Under the pieces are notes generated by a model. It made no database searches. It saw only the letters and a program-made list of their open reading frames with translations, and was not told where the DNA came from. A DNA stretch of 64,000 nt from Nemertoderma westbladi (lineage: Eukaryota > Xenacoelomorpha > Nemertodermatida > Nemertodermatidae), in NCBI GenBank assembly GCA_032718475.1, contig JAUCBJ010003173.1:23948-87947 (forward strand), given 5' to 3'. This document shows positions 54,938-64,000 of the stretch, piece by piece; the first letter of the stretch is position 1; every line of letters begins with the position of its first letter. The position numbers were made by a program, and so were the translations under genes.

Positions 54938-56180
54938 TACTGATGGAGTGGATCGGCATGCATTCTTAACATTCCTGGGAGACTTTAATGCAAGTATGCT
55001 TCAATCACCTACATCGCCCTGGGTCTATAGCAATAGTGTTAACCGAAATTCCATCCATGTTCAGGATTTTATCTCTGCAAATGGATTGTTTTCGGCTGGA
55101 ACCCAGTTCAAGAAGCGAACTGGAAAGCTATGGACTCATAGTGGACCCAGTGGTCACAAGTCCCAGATAGACCATTATTCTGTTTCATAGGAAATACAAG
55201 AGCTCTATACAAGACTGTAATGCTTTTACACCTCGATGCTTCTCCAGTGATCACCACCTTATTGTGGCCAAGGTAAGACTTAGTCTGGATGCTAGCAAAA
55301 CAACGAAATCTGCCTTGCTGCGGGACGACTGGTCCTCTCTGTTACAACAGACAAGTGTGAGATCCAGCTTCACACTACAGCTGAGCAACAGGTATGAGGT
55401 TCTTGCCTCTGAGGCGGCAGATCACTGCGAGGGCTATACTGCCTTCACAGAAGCAGTCAACTTAGCAGCTGCAGAAACAGTTCCTGTTCACCCTCGAAAC
55501 AGTAAAAGGGCCCCCTGAACTCACCACAAAATTCAGAAGTGCCGAAATGACCTCTATAAGGCGCAGAAAGAGTCCCGACTCAAACAAACTACAGCAGCCA
55601 AGAATACAGTTAAGGCTGCATCTAGGTCCCTGAACAGGCAGTACTCTGTTAATCTGCAGGAGATAATAAACCAACAGGTTGATGCCATCAATGATGATGA
55701 CAACAGCAGGCAATCATCCCAGGCATGGAAATCGATAAACTTGCTTACTGGTTGGAAAAGCCAACCAACCACCAAGGTTAAAGCAGAATCACTAGCCGAT
55801 CGCCTCAATGGTTGGAAAGTCCCACTTTGAAAAGCTCCTCAATAATGACAGGGAATTGCCTGATAACTTTATAGAAGTAAAAGTGTCTGAGTCTGTACTC
55901 CAAGATATTCCCATTAGCGATATCTCCTTTGCAGAAGTTAAGGCTGCTGCAAAGAGCATTAACACCAATTGTGCCAGTGGAGTAGATAGTGTGCCCCCTG
56001 AGGTCTTTAAAATACCTGAGAGTTTAAAGCTCATATGTCCCATCATAGTAGACATGTACAGAACAACAAGAGTCCCACAAGAAATGAAAACAAATAAGTT
56101 GGTGCCAGTTCCCAAGAAGGGCAACCTATGGTTCTTTTCAGGGAATCTCATTAATCTCGATTGCTGCAAAGCTATACAAT
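54938..56180 (+). pseudogene. second RTE-like copy, 5' part, frameshifted
   Basis: Starts at the codons for TDGVDQHA of the intact element (residue ~164), immediately after the 3' tail of the first copy, so the two lie head to tail. It is close to the intact copy, but with frameshifts (for example near 55175 and 55825), stops and a small deletion at GNLWFF. It is interrupted at 56180 by a 0.67 kb insertion and resumes at 56856. Confidence 0.9.
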
Positions 56181-56855
56181 CAATAAAATAGGACATGGGG
56201 TCTATTCCCTCAGATACTACCTAGCATTTAGGGCCACTTGGGCCACTGTTACTACTCAGGCACTAGGCCCATCAAAAAACACAAAATACCAAATCGATTT
56301 TAGTGCTACATAACCCAACCCAACTACCACAAGAAAAATTGCACCAAACCATACAGTAACTACAGGTTCCGGTAAGTATTGCACGAAATAGGCTATCCCA
56401 TAAATTACGAAAAATATAGGACATTTTGTCCGCCGAAAAGGTAAGTCTAAGTAATAAATTTTATAAAAATAAAAGGGTTTCGGAGGTTTAAACATTGAAC
56501 CCTGGGATTCGTGGTTCTCCTCATCAGCAGTGTGCCACGAACCCCACCTCTACCCTAACAAAACTGCACCACTAAATTAAGACAATGACCAATAAATTAG
56601 AAATCCTACCATACCACCGAACAGAGTTGAAACCACCCACCCCCAATGTATGTTACCATCAGCCCCAAATGCATAAACATGATTTCCCAACTGAATGCAA
56701 CCAACCCCAATTAGCACCTACTGGTATGTACAGATATATGATCAGATTTCCTATTTGACGATTTCCAGATTTCCTATTCCATGTCCTATTTTATTGTTTT
56801 AATATTAATATTACAATCCCTCTAAAGTCGTGGTTGTCAACATCATATAATTATA
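56181..56855. mobile_element. insertion inside the second RTE-like copy
   Basis: Bounded by a 13-bp direct repeat AAAGCTATACAAT (56168-56180 and about 56856-56868), which is present once in the intact element. The insert starts CAATAAAATAGGACATGG, and its inverse (CCATGTCCTATTTTATTG) lies at about 56781-56798, some 57 bp before the right edge. So the inverted repeats do not reach both boundaries. The class is unclear. Non-coding. Confidence 0.7.
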
Positions 56856-58195
56856 AAGCTATACAATAGAATTCTATTAAATCGCATCAGGGATCCCATT
56901 GAGAGACTGCTCTGTGGAAATCAGAATGGGTTCCGTAAATGGTCGTGGGACCATGGAGCCCATTTTGGTACTTAGAAGGATAATTGAAGAGTTATCAAAA
57001 AGAAAGACAGGCATCTGGCTGTTATCTTTGTTGACTTCTTCAAGGCCTTTGATTCAGTCTCTCGCTCACGTATGTTCAGCATACTTTCATTATATGGGAT
57101 TCCTGATGAAATTATTGCAGCAATCAGATCAGTATACGATGGTTTGACAACATTTGTGTCTACTGTTGAAGGTGGTACAGAACCATTTGAAGTATTATGG
57201 GGAGTCCCCCAAGGAGACACACTTGCGCCATTCTTGTTCATAATTGTTGTTGACTTTATTCCACGCATGTCCTTATATCATCATAATAATGATGGGGTAA
57301 TGGTAATTCCACCTACTAGCTCCAGAAGTCGAGGAAATCATGCCAAGTACCTAACTGATCTAGATTTTGCTGATGACTTAGGAGTACTCTCAGAATCACT
57401 AGAGGGAGCCCAACGGCTCTTCAGCTCATTAGAACAGGCTGCTTCTAGTGTTGGTATTTTTATTAACCCAAAAAAGACCAAAATTTTGACAGCTAACTTT
57501 GAAAGTCCTCAGCACGTCTCTGACCAGATAAGTATAAGCTCAAAGGATGGTATGCTTGAGCATGTGGACGACTTCTGTTACCTGGGATCATGGATCCGCA
57601 AGTCAGGTGAGGACCTTCGAATACATAAGTGAAAGGCATGGGCAGCCTTGAATAGGCTTTCCAGGATTTGGAAGTCACAGTGAATTAATCGGAAACTTAA
57701 GGTCCGATTATTTAGAGCAGCAGTAGTTCCAGTACACCTCTATGGGAGTCCATGCTGGGATCTAACTGCTCAGGACACCAAATCTTTGGATGGCACATTC
57801 ACAAGAATGCTACGCTGGGTTAATTGTGTCAAGTACAATGCACACATCTCCAACCAGATACTATATAACATTGGAGGTGTCTCAATGGTTCCCCCAAGCT
57901 TGACACTAGAACAAAGTCGCCTCCGCATTGCAGGACATTGCTTTCGCCATGAGGAACAGCCAGTGCATAATCTTGTGCTTTGGCAGCCTCATGGAGTGAA
58001 TAAGCATGGTGGACAGCCCATGACTTTATTGAGATGCATATTAAAGGACACTGGCCTTGAAGATGCGGATGATCTAACAAATGTCATAGGTGATATGAGT
58101 TGTGGCGGCGCAATTTTGTCAACAAGCTGGCACAGCATTCTTAAAAATACAGCTGCAATTCACCATGCTGATACTAGTAGTAGTAGTAGTAGTAG
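56856..58195 (+). pseudogene. second RTE-like copy, 3' part, frameshifted
   Basis: Continues from the AKLYNR stretch to the end of the ORF and 3' tail. The FADD box is intact, but there are frameshifts near 56940 and 57000, and stops near 57630 and 57680. The tail after the 3' UTR is (TAG)n/(AGT)n, about ten units at 58168-58203, the longest tail in the window. Confidence 0.9.
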
Positions 58196-58203
58196 TAGTA
58201 GTA

Positions 58204-58431
58204 CAATGTACAAGTGGTTTAGCTAACTGTTATTTTTGATGTTCTTGCTGGTGGTGAGTCACTACTGTTAATCATTGGTGGTGTTCATTGGTGCTGGTAG
58301 TTTTCTAAACCAGTTGCAAGTCTCTCGTACAGCTTCTCATTAGGTGTGTACCTTTCTTCACAACTTTTTGTATTGTTGTACCAAAAAATGTTTTGTCCAG
58401 GTGTTTTACCCATCCAGCATTGTAATTGCCA
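58204..58431 (-). other. LTR-element remnant, probable
   Basis: No long open frame. On the minus strand short readable pieces (FWYNNTKSCEERYTPNEKLYERLATGL) look like part of the same retroelement, but are too short to name. Confidence 0.3.
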
Positions 58432-58695
58432 TTAATTGTCTTTATTTATCACTATATCGTTTAATGTCATGCCCATTAATTGTAGGCCTACTGTAAACGA
58501 TGCCACTCTCACCATACTTATACTGCATCCTTTATCAACCAATACATTGGTTTGACTTCCTACCCCATATATTTCAACACAAACTGAAGGAATATTGTCT
58601 AGTTCACGGTGGAAGCCCCCATTGGCTGCAAGACCTCCCTGGCTGGTTTCCCGGCTGACGTCTTGACACCTTACCCCCAGGAGCCCCAGCTCCAC
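58432..58695 (-). pseudogene. retropepsin-like fragment of the LTR element
   Basis: On the minus strand VCVEIYGVGSQTNVLVDKGC then SISMV resembles the start of a retroviral-type aspartic protease. The catalytic D-T/S-G triad reads D-K-G here. The second half of the domain (ILG-like box) is not seen. It lies just downstream of the gag zinc knuckle. Confidence 0.5.
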
Positions 58696-58696
58696 A

Positions 58697-59450
58697 TCAC
58701 CCCCTAGCCATATGCCCTATCTCACCGCACCTAAAACAGACTATCACATTGTCTCCCATGTTTCCCACACAAGCAACCTGAGTGGGACATTCTTGAGCGA
58801 AATGCATGTATTGATGTATGATGTATTTGTGTATCTGTATTGATACAGTAGCACTCCATCTGATGTCTTGAAGGCGACACACGGGCTCCATAATAGCTAC
58901 TGTACCCGCACTTTGTGATCCGTATGCAGCTTTCAGCTGTACCTTTCCCAAACTCTTGTTTCCCCATGCGGACGCTCTGATAGTAGACGCCTCGCCTGCT
59001 ATAGTAGTTCCTACATTCTCACCTAGCCAGCCATTGCCATCACTTCTGATCACACACTACCTAGCAATCCACTCGCAAAATGTACAGCCAGTAACTCTCC
59101 AGCACACGTATCCTTTATTATCTCTGACAACAATGTCAATATCCTGCCCTCTGCACATTCCTCTCCAACATGCAACATTCTATCTTTGAATTTCTCGTAG
59201 GCTGTATTGACTAAATCTCCAAATGCTTCTATCAAATGTAGCTTTTTATCCTTTCATAGTGATCTTTTTCTGCATTGCTCATCAGACTAATGATGTTGTT
59301 GTAGAAATGTAGATAATTTGATTTGCTTTCCTCCTTAAACTTGGCTCTCCAATAGAATGTTAAATGTATCTTAGAATGTCATAAGCCATGCAACCGGATC
59401 CATCCGAAGTACCATTGTAGGCCTAACGGTTTATGTAATCCGAAAACTTA
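58697..59450 (-). pseudogene. Gypsy-like gag remnant with CCHC zinc knuckle
   Basis: On the minus strand 59235-59050 reads EAFGDLVNTAYEKFKDRML, typical of gag capsid sequences. 59053-58697 includes VCFRCGEIGHMARG, a CX2CX4H zinc knuckle that lost its last Cys to a frameshift and stop. Stops and frameshifts interrupt the upstream part (to about 59450). These proteins package element RNA. Confidence 0.6.
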
Positions 59451-59489
59451 GGAGCCATTCTTAATATGCAATGTGCTGGCCTTATTAGC

Positions 59490-59800
59490 TTATTATGTGG
59501 TCTGTACATGAGCTACCATAAAACAGAATATCGCAATGCAGCAATAACAGCTGGTATATAATAAATAATAATGGTTGTTTTCAATAGGCACAGTAGTTAA
59601 TTAACGAACACGGTTTAGCACAACAGTATCTGGCTATTCCTGTCCTATTGTGGTCCTATCCTGTCTGCCAGTCCAGTACCGGTTTCCCCCAATTTCCACG
59701 CCCCCTCTCATCCCATAAGCTGTGCCCTGTTCTTGCCCTATTTACACCACAGTAACCACCAATGGACATGAATACATTAATGCAAGAAACAGACCATGAA
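59490..59800 (-). mobile_element. 5' LTR-like repeat of the Gypsy-like element
   Basis: Resembles the split repeat at 47770-47893 plus 49330-49630 in order and orientation, and lies upstream of gag on the minus strand. Together they bracket a single decayed element of about 12 kb including later insertions. Precise ends and target duplications were not determined. Confidence 0.5.
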
Positions 59801-59972
59801 ACAAAATGGTGGGCCATTTAAGTAGCAATGAATGGGATAAGTGTATCTCATCTAGTATCTCATCTATCTTATCCTAACAGACATAATTACCATAACCTAT
59901 AAATAACAGCAATGAATATTCATAAAACCCGACAAAAATCGAAATTCAAAAATATCTTTATTATTAACTAAC

Positions 59973-60185
59973 CCTTTAAGTGATTCTGTCATAAAAGATA
60001 ATTCACTGAATTCATAAATGACTAATCCATGAACTTCTTCTTTGAGACTATCAACAAGTCTGGCACCAATCCTTCCCATTATCCCGAGAAAAATTCCAGC
60101 AATATGAATAACAATGATACTGAGGTTAATTCGATACATAGAAAACATGTTATTGTGAGTTATTGGACATGAAACAGCCGTCAAC
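59973..60185 (-). CDS. class A GPCR, TM4 exon
   Basis: On the minus strand an ATTTTTAG acceptor leads into one base, 70 codons and two bases, ending at a GTTAGT donor. LTAVSCP is like the stretch just after the DRY motif at the end of TM3. MYRINLSIIVIHIAGIFLGI is loop 2 and TM4, followed by a long extracellular loop 2. The two spare bases fit the TM5 exon exactly. The upstream exon with TM1-TM3 was not found in the remaining 3.8 kb and is probably outside the window. Confidence 0.7.
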
Positions 60186-60756
60186 CTAAAAATTTAAAAA
60201 GATAACAATTTTTAGAAATTTCTTGGAATTAACGTGTAATTTGTCAATCGTAATTGTATTTTAATTCTTATTTTAAATTGATTATTGTTAACAGTAGCTC
60301 ATATAATATTATAGGCCTATGTGAAAATAAATTTCAATCCCATTCTCATATGAAATGATTTATGACCAAAATAATTATGAAATATGACAGGAAGTTATAT
60401 CGATCCTTATAATATACATAGAGTGATTGTAAACTGATCTACCAATATGCCATCATAGATTCATTGAGTGGGTAAAATATTCAAACAACCTTGTTCAAAC
60501 TAAGTCTTTCTCTTACTCAATATCAAGGCAATAATCAGTTTGAATTTGAAATGAAGAAGAACAATAATCAGTAATAATCTCAGAGGATGGCCAATTTCAA
60601 ACATTGGCCCACAACGGTATACAGATTTCCAGTGTTTCCATAAACTGGGTATTGCCAGGAAACAGCCCATTTACATGAATATAAAGTCTTAAAGTTGAAC
60701 TAAATATCAGTAAACTTAAAGCGCTGTAGACGTTCACCCATCCAGCCAAGGGATAC
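60186..60756. other. receptor intron, no feature seen
   Basis: AT-rich. No exon for TM1-TM3 and no repeat identified. Confidence 0.45.
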
Positions 60757-61013
60757 TACTAGGATCGGCATGCTGCATTGCAGCTGCATTTTTAAGAATG
60801 CTGCACCGGCTTATCGACAAAATTGCACCGCCACAACTCCCTATCACCCATGACATTTGCTAGATCATCCGCATCTTCAAGGCCAGTGTCCTTTAAGATG
60901 CGTCTCAAGAAAGTCATGGGCTGTCCACCATGCTTATTCACTCCATGAGGCTGCCAAAGTACAAGATTATGCACTGGCTGGTCCTCACGGCGAAAGCAAT
61001 GTCCTGCAAAGGG
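60757..61013 (-). mobile_element. 3' end fragment of RTE-like element
   Basis: About 255 bp identical or nearly so to the last part of the intact element, including ACTACTAGGATC at the tail. The 60-codon open piece 60792-60974 matches the C terminus (HNLVLWQPHGVNKHGGQPM). It is strongly 5'-truncated at about 61013. Recent by its low divergence. Confidence 0.9.
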
Positions 61014-61262
61014 ATGATTGCTGTGGACACCCGTTACTCTTCCTGAAAAAGTACATAATTGGCAGTATAATTTGTAAGGATGTTTTAGGATGAAAATAGT
61101 TTTTCCTCATATACAGTAGATCCCATATTTGGTAATGTGTCGTAGAGGGTGTGGTATGTTGTGTTTGTGGCATTGAGTCTGTATCTTAGTGAACCCTGCT
61201 ATGATTCAAAGTGATAATTGAATGTACCGACATACTGACTAACAGGGGGTTGTGATGTATAT

Positions 61263-61318
61263 ATTAACTTTAAGGTAAACACTAGATAGAGTCTTACACC
61301 CTTTAACTACAAAAAAAT
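61263..61318. repeat. inverted-repeat arm with an empty TTAA site
   Basis: The reverse complement equals 61609-61625 joined to 63210-63250 with a few changes (GGTAAACACTAGA, GTCTTACACC, CTTTAACTAC). TTAA here is at 61303-61306. It and the far arm form an inverted pair about 2 kb apart. Confidence 0.8.
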
Positions 61319-61319
61319 A

Positions 61320-61500
61320 TAGAATCAGGACATTAAGCCCAAAATACCTTCCAGACCCTAAGGCCATCAAGGAACACAAAACAAAACAAACAAAAAACAC
61401 AAACAAAAGTATAGTATCAGGACATTAAGCCCAAAATACCTTCCAGACCCTAAGGCCATAAAGGAACACAAAACAAAACAAATAAAAAACACAAACAAAA
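61320..61500. repeat. 89-bp tandem duplication
   Basis: Two copies of a unit beginning TCAGGACATTAAGCCCAAAA and ending in AACAAAACAAA-rich sequence, with only a few differences. Non-coding. Confidence 0.88.
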
Positions 61501-61621
61501 TATATTATACCATGCTCCACATACAAGTATGTATCGCAACCCTAACCCTAAAACCTAACCGCCATACACTAAATGATACCGGTATTAAACTGCACAAAAG
61601 CTAAGCCTATATTTTTTGTAG

Positions 61622-63213
61622 TTAACCCTATTAGTACCGGGCTATAAAATGTTGTACAAATACCGGGAGGGGGTCATATTGACCCCCCCCCCCCCCCCCT
61701 CTAAAATCTACAAATATTTACGAAAACGTCTGATTTTTTGTTTGTACGTAGGTATCACTTGTCTGGATCCGACCGAAAAAAAAAAATTTCGAAAAAATGT
61801 ACTGGGGTGGTTATATTGCAGCACCAATATTACAAGTAGTGCACAATTTTCACCAAATTTGAAAGTTACATTTTCGGCTAATTATTTTTCAATACAGGTT
61901 TTCTGGGGTGTGAAATACATTGGAAAATATTAAAAAATTATATGATTACTATAAATGGCTGTTTAGTCCTCTCTGCGTAGGAAAAAAATGAAAAAAACAA
62001 GTAACCAGCACTTTTCAGTTAGAACACAAAATTTTTAATTCACTTATACGATGCTATAAATTCGCATTTTCAGGTTTTCGAGGGCGCTGATTCTAATGGA
62101 ATACATTTCTAATATGCTAGATCATTGCTACTTGTATTTTTCGGCGTAATTTGGCAAATTTTGGTGCTAGCACCAAATTTCGTATCCATCACCAAAAAGT
62201 ACAAGTTTGCGATGTCCAGTGCAGTTTTTATTGATTCCATCGGATTCAGGACCCTCATAAACCCGTATAACGCAAGAAACAAGGTGATACTATCTACTTA
62301 TCAATTTGCATATTTTCCAAAATTTGGTGCTGGCACAACAATTTTCACCCACCGGCGAAAAATACAAGGTTGACAACTCTTATGAAATTTTTACTGATTC
62401 CATTGTATTCAGAACCATCACACACCCGTATAACGCAAGAAACAAGGTGATATATTATCAATTATCAATTATATATATCAATTGATATATTTGATGGTTT
62501 TCAAAATTTGGTGCTAGCACCACATTTTGCACCCACATCCGAAAAATTCAAGTTTGAGATGTCTAGTTCGATAATTATATTTTCCATTGAATTCAGAACA
62601 GCCATAAACCTCTAAAACGCAAGAAATAAATTCTCACAAGCAATTTTATCTATTGAATGGATTTTCAAAATTTCGTGCTAGCACCAAAATTTGCACACAG
62701 CACCGAAAAATACAAGTTTGATACGCTTGGTGCAACTCGTATATATTTCTTCGAATCCAGAAACCCCAAAACCCCAATTGCGTAAAAAACAAGTTTCAAA
62801 CGATCAATTTACAAAATTGACTTATTTCAAAATTTGGTGCTGGCACCAAAATTTGGCACCCACCGAAAAAACAAGTTTAAAATTTCTAAATCAATTTATA
62901 TGAATTCCATCAAATTTCTAACACCAAAAAACCCTTGTAAATAAAAAATAGAGATGTTACAATTCATATTTAATGAAATGTAATTTTCAAAAAACGTCTC
63001 AAAAAAAGTGCCAAAAGTAGGGTTAAAAAATGGCGCTATAACTCGAAAAGTACCCAATATTTTTGAAAACGGTTTTCACTACTAGGAAGACAATAGATTT
63101 TTAGGAAAAGTCATAAAATTTCAGATTCCCAACTGCGTTTGTTTCAGAATTATAATAAAAAAACCACGGGAGGGGTCATATTGACCCCCCCCCCCCGGGT
63201 TTAATAGGGTTAA
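61622..63213. mobile_element. TTAA-flanked MITE, CCCTATTA family, copy 3
   Basis: TTAA at 61622-61625 and 63210-63213, with the same termini (CCCTATTAGTACCGGG and CCCGGGTTTAATAGGG), G/C hairpins and GGTGCTAGCACC modules as 39521-41082, in the same orientation and with high similarity. It sits within one arm of an inverted repeat whose other arm (61263-61318) lacks it. Confidence 0.9.
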
Positions 63214-64000
63214 AGGGTGTAAGACTCTAGTGTTTACCTTAAAGTTAATGTTCGCGCTTTTGAAGACCTTTAGCAGTTTAACCTGCCAAAATTTATATGT
63301 CTTTTCGTTAATTAAAACACCTTTAGCATACGACAACAATTTATGCTAATACACAAAACATTAGCCGAAATCAGCCCATGCGCGATCATTCACCCGATGG
63401 ATCTACACCCGGGAGACTGAATTCGGATGCTTGAATTTTATTATTGCAGTGTAAGGTTGCAGTGTATACCTACTGTATTATTCGATAGATCGTTAATAAT
63501 TAATCTCTGACAGATATTATTGGCTTTCGGGAAATATTAACAGTTCCTTTAGGACGTGGCGCTTTATCTATTTAAACAGAACTAAGACTTATACTAAAAC
63601 GCAACGATACTGCTTATGATTGAAGTATAAAGCGTATTCTTTAGGAAATACTTTGTTACCAATCACAATCATACACACTATTCTGCCGACAGTCAGTATA
63701 TTTGATCACACATAAAGAGAGCAGCAATTGACTCACGTAGGGTCTGCTAAATAACATTGGATTCAATACACACCACATTAATATAAATCGCAATTGTTAT
63801 GTATAGCCGGTCTCTCTAACCTGTAGTGTATCAAGAAAATTGGGAATTTGGGTGATTTATCCGTATTATCCAAAGAGCAATATTTCCATCAACAAATAGG
63901 TACAATTAATAACTGACGGTAAAATAACAGTACAGACAATATGATTAATGCAATTAAATTAAGTGAGACAGTTAATTAGTGAGTTATTGAGATTTGTTAA
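63214..64000. other. right edge, no gene seen
   Basis: 63214-63252 is the rest of the inverted-repeat arm. Beyond it the DNA is AT-rich with no frame or repeat that I recognise. Confidence 0.45.

Larger units (their letters stand above)
47657..59972 (-). other. 12.3 kb receptor intron filled with nested retroelements
   Basis: Lies between the TM4 and TM5 exons (GTTAGT donor, TATATAG acceptor on the minus strand). It contains a minus-strand LTR element opened up by an intact RTE-like element, a second RTE-like copy, an older non-LTR fragment and a TTAA MITE, each listed separately. Confidence 0.8.

Noticed and set aside
61538-61562. Telomere-like AACCCTAACCCTAAAACC
   Set aside because: Only two adjacent CCCTAA-type units within AT-rich DNA; not an array.

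Overview
Organism: this is nuclear DNA of an AT-rich invertebrate animal. It has spliced genes with GT-AG introns, an UNC-4/UNCX homeobox gene, a cytosolic sulfotransferase and a rhodopsin-class receptor, in a sea of transposons and minisatellites. I saw no bacterial operon structure, rRNA or intact tRNA. I cannot fix the phylum. A deuterostome such as a tunicate fits the base composition, but this is a guess.

Host genes: (1) 1322-2347 (+) encodes a complete, intronless cytosolic sulfotransferase. (2) 28151-37374 (+) is a four-exon UNC-4/UNCX homeobox gene. The joined frame gives 389 aa, with the homeodomain split at the HD 46/47 codon boundary and an eh1-like Groucho motif near the C terminus. 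(3) 44633-60185 (-) holds the last four exons of a class A G-protein coupled receptor (TM4, TM5, TM6, TM7 plus tail). Splice phases agree at all three junctions. The exons for TM1-TM3 were not found and probably lie beyond the right edge.

Mobile DNA dominates. A young RTE-like non-LTR retrotransposon has one intact 1004-aa ORF (51887-54901), a near-identical 5'-truncated copy (6592-8030, -), a frameshifted tandem copy (54938-58195) and several scraps. A second, older non-LTR family is present as fragments. An LTR (Gypsy-like) element on the minus strand, about 47.77-59.8 kb, has been torn open by the non-LTR copies, and this whole stack sits in the 12.3 kb intron between the TM4 and TM5 exons of the receptor. 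At least five TTAA-flanked DNA elements with CCCT-starting or G-run termini are present. One keeps the start of a piggyBac-type transposase, and several have an identifiable empty site inside this same window. A decayed Crypton-type tyrosine-recombinase gene (39298-42073, -) is split by one of these elements. Foldback elements, a hAT-like MITE pair and an element with arrays of GGACACTTCCCCCC-like termini make up much of the rest.

Tandem arrays: 12-bp (5141-5595), 23-bp (10822-11946), 63-bp (15735-22323, interrupted by a TTAA element), 20-bp (27238-27470, just upstream of UNCX) and a 12/16-bp composite (46694-47496, beginning 9 nt inside a receptor intron). The 63-bp array stays open in one frame as a 21-residue repeat.

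All calls are by eye; identities are estimates from visual alignment and no database search was made.
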